NCBI RefSeq assembly: GCF_964355755.1
Contig: NC_092679.1
Coordinates: 6,200,001 to 6,264,000, forward strand
DNA length: 64,000 nucleotides
Reading direction: 5' to 3'
Origin: Antedon mediterranea
Lineage: Eukaryota > Echinodermata > Crinoidea > Comatulida > Antedonidae
A program made the position numbers and the translations under genes. Below, in pieces: positions 49,087 through 61,661 of this stretch. Numbering within the stretch: position 1 is the first letter of the stretch; each line of letters opens with the position of its first letter. The notes below the pieces were generated by a model, which was given only the letters and a program-made list of their open reading frames with translations, had not been told where the DNA came from and made no database searches.

Positions 49087-49589
49087 TTATGAAATTTTAC
49101 AAGCCCAACAAGTCACTCTGGACTAGCTTGACAAGTCACTCTGGTTTTTATTATAATTTTAACAATTTAACAGTTTTTTTTTACTCTAGACTAGAAGTTT
49201 TTCATTATGATTGTTATCATACAGTGTTAATTCTCCTTTTATAGAAACTTAAACAAACACAATCTGAATACGAAATTATCATATTTGTAGTAAATCTGAT
49301 AAAAATCCATAAGTAATGGTTCATGTAATGAATTGGTTATCCAACAAAGTATATATTACACTGAATTGTTTACTATTATGTCTTTGTGATACCATATAAT
49401 ATGTACACATTTACAAATAATGTATATGAAAGCACTAACTAAAGTATATACTGTATGATAGATGTTTGATTTGAGGGGAAGGCATTTGTACACTATATCA
49501 AGAAGTGATAAAATAAAGTAAAAATTCTATCAAAATGCTTGGTTAATGTAGATCATGGAAAGCAATGAATTTTAATACAAATCTGGTTA

Positions 49590-51835
49590 CTATTCATAAA
49601 TTGGCATGTTCTAGGCTGTAGCGAGAGGTGAAAATTGAAAATTTCAGACGAGGCTACCTCATGCTGGCTACGGCCCTGATGCGCAGACGCACGTAATGTG
49701 TTCTGGGCATGTTACCTCAATATATATACATATTTTAAAATGTCGATATTTGGCCTGTATAAGATGTTGTATGATCATATACAGTTTTTTCCAAAAATTG
49801 CCAATTTTCGACCCTTTTATTTTTCGACATAAATGGTTTCTATGGCACAATAAGATGTTGTATGATCATATACAGCAATATTATCGCATAAAAATTGAAT
49901 TTTAAAAACTTGATATTTTGACCATTTTTCGAAAAAATCCCTTACTATATATAGTACAGGGATTTTTTCCAAAAATTACCGATTTTCGACTCTTTTATTT
50001 TTCGACATAAATGCTTTCTATGGCACAATAAGATGTTGTATGATCATATACAGCAATATTATCGCATAAAAATTGAATTTTTAAAATTGATATTTTGGCC
50101 ATTTTTCGAACAAATTCCCTTACAGGGATTTTTTCAAAAAATTTCCAATTTTCGATCCTTTTATTTTTCGACATAAATGCTTTCTATGGCACTATAAGAT
50201 GTTGTATGATCATATACAGCAATATTATCGCATAAAAATTGAATTTTAAAAACGTGATGTTTTGGCCATTTTTCGAAAAAAATCCCTTACTATAGTACAG
50301 GGATTTTTTCAAAAGATTGCCTGGCAATTTTCGATCCTTTTATTTTTCGACATAAATGGTTTCTATGGCACTATAAGATGTTGTATGATCATATACAGCA
50401 ATATTATCGAATAAAAATTGAATTTTAATAACTTTATATTTTGGCCATTTTTAAAAAAAAATCCCTTACTATAGTACAGGGATTTTTTCAAAAAATGGGC
50501 AATTTTCGACCCTTTAATTTTCGACATAAATGCTTTCTATGCCACTATAAGATGTTGTATGATCATATACAGCAATATTATCGCATAAAAATTGAATTTT
50601 AATAACTTTATATTTTGGCCATTTTTGGAAAAAAATCCCTTACTATAGTACAGGGATTTTTTCCAAAAAAATGGGCAATTTTCGACCCTTTTATTTTTCG
50701 ACATAAATGCTTTCTATGGCACTATAAGATGTTGTATGATCATATACAGCGATATTATCGAATAAAAATTGAATTTTAAAAACATGCTATTTTGGCCATT
50801 TTTCGAAAAAAAATTCCTTACTATATACAGAGATTTATTAAAAAATTGCCAATTTTCGATCCTTTTATTTTTCGACATAAATGGTTTCTATGGCACTATA
50901 AGATGTTGTATGATCATATACAGCAATATTATCGCATAAAAATTGAATTTTAAAAACGTGATATTTTGGCAATTTTTCGAAAAAAAATTACTTACTATAG
51001 TAGAGGGATTTTTTCAAAAAATGGGCAATTTTCGACCCTTTTAATTTTCGACATAAATGCTTTTTATGACACTATAATAGCAATATTATCGCATTGGAAT
51101 TTTTAAAACTTGATATTTTGACCATAAATGTGGCACAATAAGATGTTGTATGATCATATACAGCAATATTATCGCATACATATTGAACTTTTAAAATTGA
51201 TATTTTGGACATTTTTCGAACAAATTCCCTTACTATAGTACAGGGATTTTTTCAAAAAATTGCCAATTTTCGATCCTTTTATTTTTCGACATAAATGGTT
51301 TCTATGGCACTATAACATGTTGTATGATCATATACAGCAATATTGTCGCATAAAAATTAAATTTTAAAAAAGTGCTATTTTGGCCATTTTTCGAAAAAAA
51401 ATCACTAACTATAGGACAGGGATTTTTTCCAAAAAATGGGCAATTTTCGACATAAATGCTTTCTATGGCACTATAAGATGTTGTATGATCATATACAGCA
51501 ATATTATCGCATAAAAATTGAATTTTAAAAACTTGATATTTTGGCCATTTAAAAAAAAAAAAATCCCAATTTCGATCATAAATTGGCATGCGCAGATGGA
51601 CATAATGTGTTCTGCGCATGTTACCTCAATATTATATTATACATATTTTATAATGTCGATATTTGGTCATTTTTCGAAAAAAAATCCCTATACTATTATA
51701 ATACAGGGATTTTTTTTTTTAATGGCCAAATTTTATTTTCAACATAACTCGTTACTTTATCATAAATTAACATGCGCAGACGCACATAGATCTGCGCATG
51801 TTACCTCAATATACTACATTTTAAAATCATAATTT
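49590..51835. repeat. Array of ~178-bp units within a repeat-derived element
   Basis: About ten units, each with TTTTCGACATAAATG, TTCTATGGCACTATAAGATG, the near-palindrome TTGTATGATCATATACAGC, AATATTATCGCATAAAAATTG, TTTTGGCCATTTTTCG and the hairpin AAAATCCCT-tactatagtac-AGGGATTTTT. ATGCGCAGACGCACxTAATG ... GCATGTTACCTCAATAT appears at 49677-49725, 51590-51636 and 51768-51812, so the array lies between copies of one flank. No gene; the 60-105-codon frames come from the repeats. Confidence 0.9.
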
Positions 51836-54280
51836 GACATTTTTATAGTTGTTCACTTTATTGGTATCAAACAACCCATGCTAATGCAGCCTATATATTC
51901 ATACAAATAAATAAACAACAAAGTATATATAATATTTAAAAATAAAAACATAAATTGTCTGGATTTGAACCAGCGACCTTTCATGTTTGAGGAGAAGAAA
52001 ATAGCGAGATTTTCTGTGCTTTACGCATGCGTCATAGGAATACAAATCTATATTGATTAAAAATGAATTTAGATTTTAAAAATAAACTGTATGTTGTGGT
52101 AAAGTAAATTATTACAGTCATGTAAGTAGTAGAAATTACATTTTTTTATCTCTATAAAATGTATTATTAATCTCTATTTTTCATGTTTTTTTTTTGGAAC
52201 AATACATCTTTAAATCAATATAATAGTAATATCTGAATAAATTAACATTAAACTGAACTGAATATTATTTTATCATTAATATCGCTGAGTGGCGGTAAAT
52301 TTTTATCAGTTAAATTGTATATTAAAATAATTATTATAATAATACTTCTCAAAAACTAAAATATAGAAAGGATAATTGACTCATTATTTATCATTGTTGA
52401 ACATAAACAAATAAAATAAACACTTTTTACAACATTTATACCATTTATAATATATTTTTTCACAGATACATGATCGAAATATTAAGTTAAATATACAACC
52501 AAGAAAGATTCCTTATCTAGAGTTAGTAATCTTTATTTCTCACACACCAAATTTATTCAAAGATGTACTGTCACTTCTTTAGTGAAAAAATGAATACAAA
52601 ATTGATTATTATACAGATATTGATTCATATTGATTATAGATGATTATGTAGTATAATTATAGATAGAAGTTACAATAAAACAAATTGTTGTTTTGCCGTG
52701 TTTCTGTTCAAACAACACCATTTAACTGGTTGTTATCGGCTGTTTAACTGGCTATTTGACAAAGACCACATAGTCATCGCATCCACAGCATGTCCTCTGA
52801 CCAATTACAGGATGGATGAACAACTATACCAAGTCTCATTTGAGAATTAGGGAGTGGAATTGTTCATGAGTTACAACTCTGGCAATAGATCGGGATTGAA
52901 CCCTGGACCTTGGGATTGAAAGGCAAGAATGTTAAACACCAAGCTAAACCTCCATTGCAGTTACTTAAGAAGCGACAATGCAGTTTGTTTATAATTAAAC
53001 AGAAACACACAAGTTGTAGAAATTTTGAATAAGCCAATTCAGAATGTTGACAAAATGTTTGAAAATCAAATGTTTTTATTTTTTCTGTGAGCAATCAATT
53101 TTAGATTTTATTTAGTGACAGTTCATCTTTGTGAAAAGTCTAATAAACAGTATTATTGTTTTTCTATTGTCATTTCTATTTAATACAATTTCAATTAAAA
53201 AATTAACTTTCTATAAGTTTTCTTAGTTTTGTGTTTCTTTCTTTCTTCACAAGCAGGGTAATTTTTATGTTCCATATCTTTTAGAATTTTTCATTCCTTT
53301 TTTAACCACTTTCAGTTCATGAATATTGCATTTTTCCATATACAAACTTTCTATTTGTTGTTATATATATATTAATATAAATCCAAAGGCAAAGTACTGA
53401 AAAACAATGCTGTGGTTATACTACTGGCTGATGTCAGTACAGATACAAAATAAGTAAGGAAAAATATAAAAAAAACTGAGTGGACACCATGGGAAAGATT
53501 TACTAGCTACATCCCATTTGAATGGCCCAAAACAACAAGTTTTGTAAAATGAGTGGTAAAAAGGGCAATAGCCCACTAGGCAAAAAGGACTAGCCCAGAC
53601 TTGTTGAACGGGCTGGTATATAAAATGTCAGAATATTAGAAATTTTAAATTCATTTTTGTTTGTCAAAGAACAACCAAAAAAAAAAAAATTTAGGGGCCA
53701 ATAGAGGTAGAGAAAAGGTACAATACACTCAATGTTTAATATAGTTTATTTTAAACATGAAACTATAAATCCTAATTTGCTAAGTAATGCATTGTACACA
53801 ATCTATATAGTTTGAGTTTAATATTGAATAAGTACAGTATTAAACTTTGAATTTTTCGTATTATATACTGAAGTTCGTACACTTGTACGGAAGCTACACT
53901 ATTTAGAAGTAATTGTTTTATACTATTATTGAATCACGATATAAAGAAAACATTTCCTGATACTGTATCTTAATTTTAAATAACTATGTTGTATGTTATA
54001 TAGAAAATACAACAACTACTTTAATCAAAAAAGTTTGCAACACAACAGAAATATAAAAAAAGCAGTACAGTTGTATGTCACTAATAGCAACAGTGATGTA
54101 AATTAAAACATTCAAATCACACATACTAGCTTTATGTCGTAGTCATGGCGACACAAGAAACACTTAGTTACAAAATAGTGTCAACGTGCAGTGAGAATGT
54201 TGTCAGCAGTGCGAATGTTGCCATTGACGACCGATTCTGGTTTGTTGACTAATACAAGCTTGCTGGTTGGTTCACTTTAA
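51836..54280. other. Repeat-containing intergenic sequence, no gene recognised
   Basis: A B-box-like GGTTCAAATCC lies at about 51965 (minus strand), suggesting a second tRNA-derived fragment. The SINE at 52862-52965 is listed separately. The remainder is AT-rich without convincing exons. The tail-to-tail 3' ends of MIS18BP1 and calcineurin B face this stretch. Confidence 0.4.
52862..52965 (-). mobile_element. tRNA-derived SINE-like sequence
   Basis: On the minus strand: GGTTTAGCTTGGTGTTTAAC (A-box-like), about 20 bp, then CAAGGTCCAGGGTTCAATCCC (B box). The arrangement is that of a tRNA body with an altered anticodon arm. The frame listed across it is incidental. Confidence 0.55.
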
Positions 54281-54285
54281 ACTTG

Positions 54286-57200
54286 TCATACGTCCACTAC
54301 CATTTTCTTGTGTATGTCCATAGTACCAACAATCTGAGATAAAAAAATTAAAATATTAGATTATAAATGTATGTGACCTCATTAAAAATGCATGTGACCT
54401 CATTATAAATGCATGTGACCTCAATATTTAAATGTATACAACCCTATTATGTGGGACCTCATTAAAAATGTATTTGACCTTATTACAAATGCATGTGACC
54501 TCATTATAAATGTATTTGACCTCATAAATGTATGCGACCTCATTTTAAATATATTTGACCTCATAAATATATGCGACCTCACTATAAATGTATGTGACCT
54601 CATAAACATTACCAATATAATAATGTACTGTACCTTGTATGTAGAAAAGGGTCATACAGAAAGGTCAAATTGAATATAGAGACAAATTAAAAGAAATAAC
54701 TAAATATTGTTTTCTTTGTGACTTACTCCGCAAAATTCTTCGTATGAAATCTTTCCATCATTGTCCTTATCAGCGTTGATTATTGTTTTATCTACGATCT
54801 GTTGAAGCTGGGTTTCTTTCAAGTTGTTTCCCACCATCATCTTAAGAACAGCGAAGAGCTCCCCATTTGAAATGTACCCGTCTTTATCCATATCATAAAT
54901 TCTAAAAGCAACTACATAAACAGAAGAGACAATCAAACTGCAGCATTCGATCTAAATTCTGCTTCGAGGGTTCATATACACCATTTTTGTAGCCAAAATA
55001 GATCATTTCTATGCTGACTCTGTCCTATCTACAGTAAACCAACAACATTTTTTTTATTAGATTTATTATAATGTCGACTTAAATCATGCAGGACTAGAAC
55101 AGGAAAAGCATACACAGAGACAGAATCGTAGATTTATATGCCAGCTTACTCCTAAATCACACCATGCCACACAGATACTGACACAAAATCCTTTTTATTA
55201 CATCTATAAATGGATTGCTTTGTTGTTCTTGACAGAACAAAAATGGTTTTGATAAAGATAAGTTGCATTATCAGTATTGCAATCTATTAGCTTGGCATTT
55301 CAATGTAAAAAAAGTAAATTGAATACAGCATACATACTGTACATACATGTATAAAATGTTTTAATGGCAGTATTCACAAAAGAGAAGGCTGTGAGCAGTC
55401 CTACCACCACTACTACAAGTATGATAAATAGTCTTCCTTCCTTCAACTTACTTTACTGCACAAACTATTTCTCTGCTAACAACACTTTAATTCAGTGTTT
55501 GCAGTTGTAATTACCGCAATGTATGCAGGGCGATTATTATTTATACCTCCTTGATTTATTTAATCTATAACAGTTTTAACTGATTCATTGCCCTAAAAAA
55601 TTGCTTTTAATGTCACACTTTACTTGGGGTTTTTGGCTAGGTTAAATTTAACCTTTTGTTTCATTATAAGTGAAACAATTATTTTTGTTCTGAAGAGTTA
55701 TATATATTATATATATTGAATATTATATATTATATAAATTATATTATATTATTATATATATTGAATAACCTTCAATAAAACTGCAAAACCATTTAATTTG
55801 AGTATATTTTTATGTTCTGGGAAAATTATGAATTTTCAACGAGGAAGTTCAAAATAATTTTTTTCTATTTGTTCTTCTTTAACAATGCGAACATATTTAA
55901 ATATCTCATTCGTTTTTATTTAGTCAAGCGTACCGTTCAATTCAAAATATTCCATTAGATTTTAGTGATCCCAGAGGCCTAGAATATGTGTCATAATTAA
56001 AGCAATCAATATATTAATGTATTCAGTGAATGAAATGCATGCAATAGCTCAAGGTAGAGCAACACTACTGTAAGCACTGCAAGAATGGTAGACATTTTTA
56101 AAATAAGTTGTTGGCAAAAAATGTCACCAACATTCTCCACCCTATCCACATTTTCCCTTAATCCTTGTATCCAGTTTCGTCTAGACTCTTTTACTTTCCT
56201 TCCCCTCATTTTCCTATACCGTCCTCTTATTTTCATCCACACGCCCTCTTATTTTCATTCACATGCCCTCTTATTTTCATCCATGCGCCCTTTTATTTTT
56301 ATCCATACGCCCTCTTATTTTCATCCACACACCCTCTTATTTTCATCCACACACCCTCTTATTTTCATCAACACCTTTTATTTTCATCCACACATCCTTT
56401 ATTTTTATCCACACACCTTTTATTTTCATAGACACGCCCTTTTATTTTATATCCACACACTCTTTTATTTTCATCCACAGGCCCTCTTATTTTCATCTAC
56501 ACGCCCTTTTAATTGTATTCACTCTTCCCTATTTCTGTCTATCCCTTTTTTTTTTCCTTTTCACCCTCCATTTCTACTTACATTTCAATTTTGATTCTTT
56601 GTCGCCTTTTACACTGAATTGGGATACACCTTGTATGAATTCTGAAAAAAATATATATATAACTGCAGTTATGACCTTTGACCTAATGGTTGGGCGAGAC
56701 TTCTGTCTACCGCCCACATGTCTGGGTTCTACCATAGAGATATTATAGTTCACTATAATATCTCTATGGTTCTACAGTGCAGTATTTTACTTATAGATAA
56801 TTTATCCTGTATGTGTAAACATCACAGATAATGCAGTTTCAAAATGTAATGTAAATCAATTTAATCATCTACCGGTATTTGTTTACCTTGTACATCAACC
56901 TATAAATCATAAAAAAATATTTTAATTTTTAAGGATATTGCCTTATTTCTATTTTACATACAGTATTACTGAGTCAAAAATAAATATTGATTTGATAACA
57001 TTAATTCATTTTCTATTTATAATTGAGGAATAATGGAGTTCAGAAATAGACAAAAGAGGCGGACACTAATGCAGCTACAGTAGAACTTAGAAGCAGCACA
57101 TACTGTACAGTACAACAATATCAAATTTTTGCTCTTAACTAGCAGAATAAATTCAGAATCAATTGTAATATGATTTAAGTATGAAATAGCATGCAATGCA

Positions 57201-60200
57201 TTATGTTAGATCAAGCTGTCAGTCAATGGACATTGTTGGCTCATCCATTTACTATCAGTGTTGATGATATAAACAGGCACATACTACAATACTTAATTAA
57301 ACTACAAAAAAAATACATAGTATCTGAGGAATAATGTGCAATATACTATAACCGTACATTAAACAAAATATTTAAACATATTTTGCACTGAGGAATGGCT
57401 AGTGGTGTTTCCCGAAAGCTCTACAATTTATCTATGTCTTTTTATCTATGTCTGTTTTACTTTATCATTTTGATTTAGCTTTTTTTTGTTAATCTTACCA
57501 AAGAACTTATAACACAAGAATCTCCTGTTCTTCAATTTGCATTCAAAACACAGTATCGGAAGTACAGGGTTAAAAGGTCAAACTGGGCGACGCCATTTCA
57601 CAGCATGGAGCAGCGCCCCCTCCAAACTAGGAAGTCAATTACTCTACCCCCGTAGAGTATTAGCAGATCCCCTCTATGATTTTGACTTTCTAATTTGATG
57701 CGGGCGCCCTACTCCATGGCTCACAATGGTGCCACCCATAGCTCTAATCTATCCCACAATGCCTTTCGAAATTGTTACGCGCTTCGGACGAACAGGAGAT
57801 TCTTGTGTTATAAGTTCTTTGATCTTACACTGCAGTACATTTTTATCTTTTAAATGGTTGATAGTAAGACTTAAGGACATAATATTTTTACTGGCTATAA
57901 AAATTCCCAAAATGCTTACACAATACAGAAAATAGTAATATTTAAAGATCAAAATCATTTTTGTTTTTAATGAAAGTCAAGTCAAGTCAAGTCAAGTCAA
58001 GTATCATTTATTATCATTTGTTTTAGAAAAAACATAGAAATTCTGTTTGCTCTGTTGGCGGAGCACAATATCCAACGGACACAACACGAACTCAAAAACA
58101 AAAACATTACAAAAAAAAAAAAAGTCTACATCATATTTAAGGCTCTAATAGATCCTGGAAAGAAACTATTTGTAAATCGTGCCTTATTGGCCTTAATAGA
58201 ACGAAATCGCCGACCGCTGCGCATCAACTGGAACATACTAGAGGCCGGATGAAAATGATCATCTTTGATAGCCACTGCCTTTTTCAGAAGACGATCCGAA
58301 AATATGTTCTCCAGAGGCAGTTGTGTAGATCCAATTATACGCGATGCGGTCTTGACTATTCTATTTAGGTCACGCTTTTCATTTTAAATACTGTATCAGT
58401 AACTTAATTAAATCTACAACATTTTCTTTCAAAATTGTAGTTGTTTTGAAAAGAAACAATACAACTACTTTCAAAGGGTTCTTACTGTATAAATAGTTTG
58501 AATACAATTAGATTATCTTAAATTACCACAGTAAACTGGTATATCTACACTTTGATGGCTTAAATTGTACATTGTTTGGGAGGCAATGATGTGTGAAGTA
58601 CAGTAATTGGACACTAACAGTTAATTACAATTTTACAACTTTGGTCATCATACATTTTTAAATGTATTAATATACACCTCATTAACACAAATTAAATTTA
58701 AAAATAAAATTAAATGTATGACAACTCACCTTTAAAATCAACTTCTCCATTGCCATCTTCGTCAAATATGTCTATGACCCTTTGTACTAGAGGATTTTGC
58801 TGTAACTCTGGTAAAGACATGAACTCATCGATGCTAAGAGAACCAGAGTTATCAAGATCCAACTTCTTAAAGCGTTTTCCTAATCTCTTGATTTCATCGG
58901 CATCAACTGTTGGAATAAAAACCCGCATAAATTACAATTCAAGAGAACGGTTGTAGAATAAAGAGAATTCTAAAACATATTTTATTTGTTTTAGGAATCA
59001 CAAGGTGTATCGCAAGCCTACTGTACAGTACTGCAAGTTTATGAGTGTGTTTGCCTTCGCCTTAAACAATATGGTAACTATAATTCAACTCATGTACTGT
59101 AGTTGACTTATGTCTAGTAGTGGAAACTCTGCCAAAACTACACTTTCAGTTGAGATTCACAAGGTCCTAAATTAATTTTCAATACAATACCAGAATTTCA
59201 GGAAATTGGTCATATGTTTTGGCAGTCCAAGGGTTTCCAGTTTTGGAAGAATACACTGTATTATAATACAGTAATATCAATTTTTGTTATTATGTAAATC
59301 TAAATACGGTATTTTAAATACTATAATCTGATATTGGATTATGGAATTCTCACATGGTGTGTCCCAGCAAGACAGCTTTTAAAAGTAATATTTACTATAC
59401 ATTAAATGAGTTTTCAACATTTAATAATTTAACTATAAAACCAGATAATTGGGATTTTAACAGAAAATGTTGTATTATTTGTAAAAATTACAATAGATTA
59501 TACCTTTTAAATACAATAAAAGGTGTTCCATGTATTTGAACATACATTCATTATCTTTTATTGGCCAGTGGACTAAAAACGATCGTTTGCTTTTATTTCA
59601 AAACCATAGCCGGGAAGCAATAATTGAGCAGTTTAATATAGTCAATAAACTTACAATTGGAGCACATCTCCATCGGTAATGACCCCTCATTTCCCTGCAA
59701 AAAAAACATTCATAATAATAACAATAAAATAACAAACATTCATTCATTAACAAATATAATGATAAAAACGACCAAAATAAATCAGCTTTCGCTATTCAAT
59801 TTAAGTTAGTTACTAACTAGTCTACCTACTGTATACATATAGAGGGCAGTCTAGCTAGCTAGAGTAGACTAGAGGTAGGCCTATATAATAATATCAATAT
59901 ATTATTAGGCCTAGCCTATTCTTTATTTATTGCAATTTTTCTTACAGTTAATTAATATGAACATCTTTATCAAGCCTCTTAGTCTTAGATTATAGATTAG
60001 AAACAAACTCATTCTTCCCCAGCTATGAATGTTCTTCCTGAATGTAGCCGCTGTCTCTCTCTCTCCGTGTAGGAAAGAGGCCTAGCCTACTAGAGAGACT
60101 AGGCTAGAGTAAAGAGACTATACGGTACTACAGAACTACTACTTGTACTACTACTAGCCTAGGCCTAGGCCTACTACTCTAGGCTACCACCAGTCCAGGA

Positions 60201-60320
60201 GCAAAAAGTCAAATTTGGATATTAGCTTAATTAGCTGTTAAGTCAAGCAAGTAAACGGAAAACACTACAACGTTTGTATTCTGAAATATAAAAGATTCAT
60301 ATAATCATTAATCTTACCAT
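54286..60320 (-). CDS. PPP3R1: Calcineurin regulatory subunit B (one internal exon not located)
   Basis: Minus-strand exons: 60318-60320 (ATG alone, donor GTAAGA), 59655-59694 ([13 protein letters not shown]), 58730-58906 ([46 protein letters not shown]), 54727-54911 ([43 protein letters not shown]) and 54286-54333 ([15 protein letters not shown], stop). Calcineurin B binds the catalytic A subunit and makes the phosphatase calcium-sensitive. Four EF-hand loops are recognisable, and Gly2 is the usual myristoylation site once Met1 is removed. Phases require one more exon of about 63 bp between 54911 and 58730, coding for the ~21 residues after DFK in the family (helix after EF-hand 2). I could not find it. 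Confidence 0.93.
54357..54605. repeat. Minisatellite, ~22-27 bp unit (TGACCTCATTATAAATGTAT)
   Basis: About ten copies of TGTGACCTCATTAAAAATG/TTTGACCTCATAAATGTATG. It fills the short last intron of calcineurin B, starting about 24 bp upstream of the last exon. Confidence 0.92.
56195..56515. repeat. Minisatellite, ~21-23 bp unit (CACGCCCTCTTATTTTCATC)
   Basis: About fourteen copies within the long calcineurin B intron. The open frames of 88-169 codons over it ([10 protein letters not shown]...) are the repeat read in three frames. Confidence 0.95.
56731..56770. repeat. 40-bp near-perfect palindrome
   Basis: ACCATAGAGATATTATAGT, two unpaired bases, then its exact inverse. It probably is a minimal foldback element or the fused ends of one. 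It lies in the calcineurin B intron. Confidence 0.9.
57499..57821. mobile_element. 323-bp non-autonomous DNA transposon, copy 2
   Basis: Same length and ends as 27347-27669, with only a handful of base differences. The 7-bp target duplication is ATCTTAC (57492-57498 and 57822-57828). It lies inside the calcineurin B intron. Confidence 0.93.
57963..58390 (-). mobile_element. 5'-truncated CR1/L2-type LINE, 3' end
   Basis: The minus strand encodes the carboxy end of a LINE reverse-transcriptase protein: [20 protein letters not shown], then [29 protein letters not shown] and [16 protein letters not shown]. This is the tail typical of L2/CR1-type elements. It ends in a short tandem repeat (AAGTC)n on the plus strand (about 57965-57992), the usual microsatellite tail. 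The plus-strand frame at 58055-58252 is antisense to it. Confidence 0.82.
58950..59650. other. Calcineurin B intron, no other feature recognised
   Basis: AT-rich intron sequence. The 61-codon plus frame at 59354-59539 has no family likeness and no splice context. Confidence 0.5.
60000..60320 (-). promoter_or_regulatory. First intron and 5' region of calcineurin B
   Basis: The intron after the ATG-only exon holds CT-rich and GGCCTAGGCCTA runs (60040-60190). Since the ATG exon has only three coding bases, the promoter must lie above 60320, in the 1.8-kb gap shared with the divergent UQCC3-like gene. No clear TATA box was assigned. Confidence 0.3.
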
Positions 60321-61186
60321 TATTGTGATTTCAAATAGGTTAAAATTACGGTTTTAAAATCTACACAAGATCCGAAAAAACTCAGAAAATACTACTCCAC
60401 TGATATGATAGATACACAATCCGGGCAATTTAATCATATACGATTAGTCCATTAAATAGTAGGGATGAATAAATGTAAAATTTATTTATTGCGATTAAAC
60501 CCTTATTATATTTTCAAAATTTATCTAAAAATAAAATAAATGAAAATATATTCTAATAAAAACAGCTGCTCGTAATAAATGTTATTGTAATACTTAAAAC
60601 TAAGAATCACAAATAAACTACAGGTAACCCTGTTTAAATTTAGATTGCGGTTTATATGTTCACGCCCTCTATCTACTGTGATTATTATTCTCTGGCTTCA
60701 ATCCAAAATTATAAATCCTAACGCCTAGTTGGACACACCCACCCGCGGCCCAAGAAATCAGATTTATAGAGAGAAAATAATGTAATTAATAGTCCTATAA
60801 TATGATCGTGAAATCACAATGTATACTGTATTGATTCTTGGTATTAGCATATCAATAAAATATCTAGAAAATACTGTGAAAATGACGAAAGGAGAGACAA
60901 AGAGTTTGATCTAGAATGTCTTATTTTTTTGTTGAAAAATAATTATGTATTGTTTTATATTGGTTAAAGGTTTGCATTTGCGGTACACCACATATATTAG
61001 TTCTGAAATACGTTTCGATCATGTAGGCTTAATTACTTTTGTAGTAAAGTCGGATTTTGATTTTAATACAGTAGGCCTAATAGTCTATCTACCTACCTGT
61101 ACAAAAACTGTAAATTTTCATTTAATAAAGAATTATAATAAATAAATTCTTCTCTGGCTCCTGAATGGTTGGGCGACTTTTGCTCA

Positions 61187-61256
61187 TTCTCACAGATTTC
61201 CTCATCTTTATCGTTTCCAATTTATTAAGCGATAAAGATGAGGAAATCTGTGAGAA
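61187..61256. repeat. 27-bp perfect inverted repeat with 16-nt loop
   Basis: TTCTCACAGATTTCCTCATC (start of the left arm, 61187-61213) is exactly complementary to 61230-61256. The right arm overlaps the 3' end of the tRNA-like sequence at 61250-61320. Confidence 0.92.
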
Positions 61257-61320
61257 CCGAGACTCGAACTCGGACCGCCTGCTTGATATGCAGATGTCCT
61301 TACCATTAGACCACTGGGGC
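61250..61320 (-). tRNA. tRNA-like sequence, probably a pseudogene or SINE head
   Basis: The minus strand starts GCCCCAGTGGTCTAATGG (A box), has an anticodon-type stem TCTGC/GCAGG around loop ATATCAA, and a T arm CCGAG-TTCGAGT-CTCGG (B box). The loop would give anticodon AUC. The 3' strand TTCTCAC does not pair with the 5' acceptor GCCCCAG, so an intact acceptor stem is absent. It could be a dead tRNA gene or part of a SINE. Confidence 0.5.
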
Positions 61321-61466
61321 TTTCATGGTATTGTTCAACTTCTCGATTGGATAGCGACTCTTTAACATTCTCGGCGTGGTACAACATTCAACAAACGCCC
61401 TCACAATCAGTGGAGGCTAAACAAGTCAGAATCTGGTGGGTGAAAATCTGTGATAATACCATATAT

Positions 61467-61537
61467 GGCTCTGTGGTCTAGTGGTATGATACTCGCCCTG
61501 TAAGAGAGAGGTTGCAGGTTCGAATCCCGCCAGAGAA
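61467..61537 (+). tRNA. tRNA-like gene, anticodon ambiguous
   Basis: GGCTCTGTGGTCTAGTGGTA (A box), a D stem GTC/GAT, and T arm GCAGG-TTCGAAT-CCCGC (one mismatch, B box). A run of eight T follows at once (pol III terminator). The acceptor pairs five of seven. The anticodon stem CTCGC/GAGAG has one mismatch with loop CCTGTAA, giving UGU (Thr) but C at position 33. Shifting the loop by one base gives GUA. The mismatches suggest a weak or inactive gene. Confidence 0.5.
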
Positions 61538-61661
61538 TTTTTTTTCATACAACTAAAAAATACGGAACTTTTGCCAATGAGCTATGCTATGTGAGGTTAT
61601 GGTTCCGATTATGAGCACTGTTTCTATAACTTACAGTATGATTTATATATATATATATTAA

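Noticed and set aside
56085-56748. Three overlapping plus-strand frames up to 169 codons
   Set aside because: They cover a 21-23 bp tandem repeat inside a calcineurin B intron.
58055-58252. Plus-strand 65-codon frame
   Set aside because: It is antisense to a truncated LINE whose minus strand has clear reverse-transcriptase tail words.
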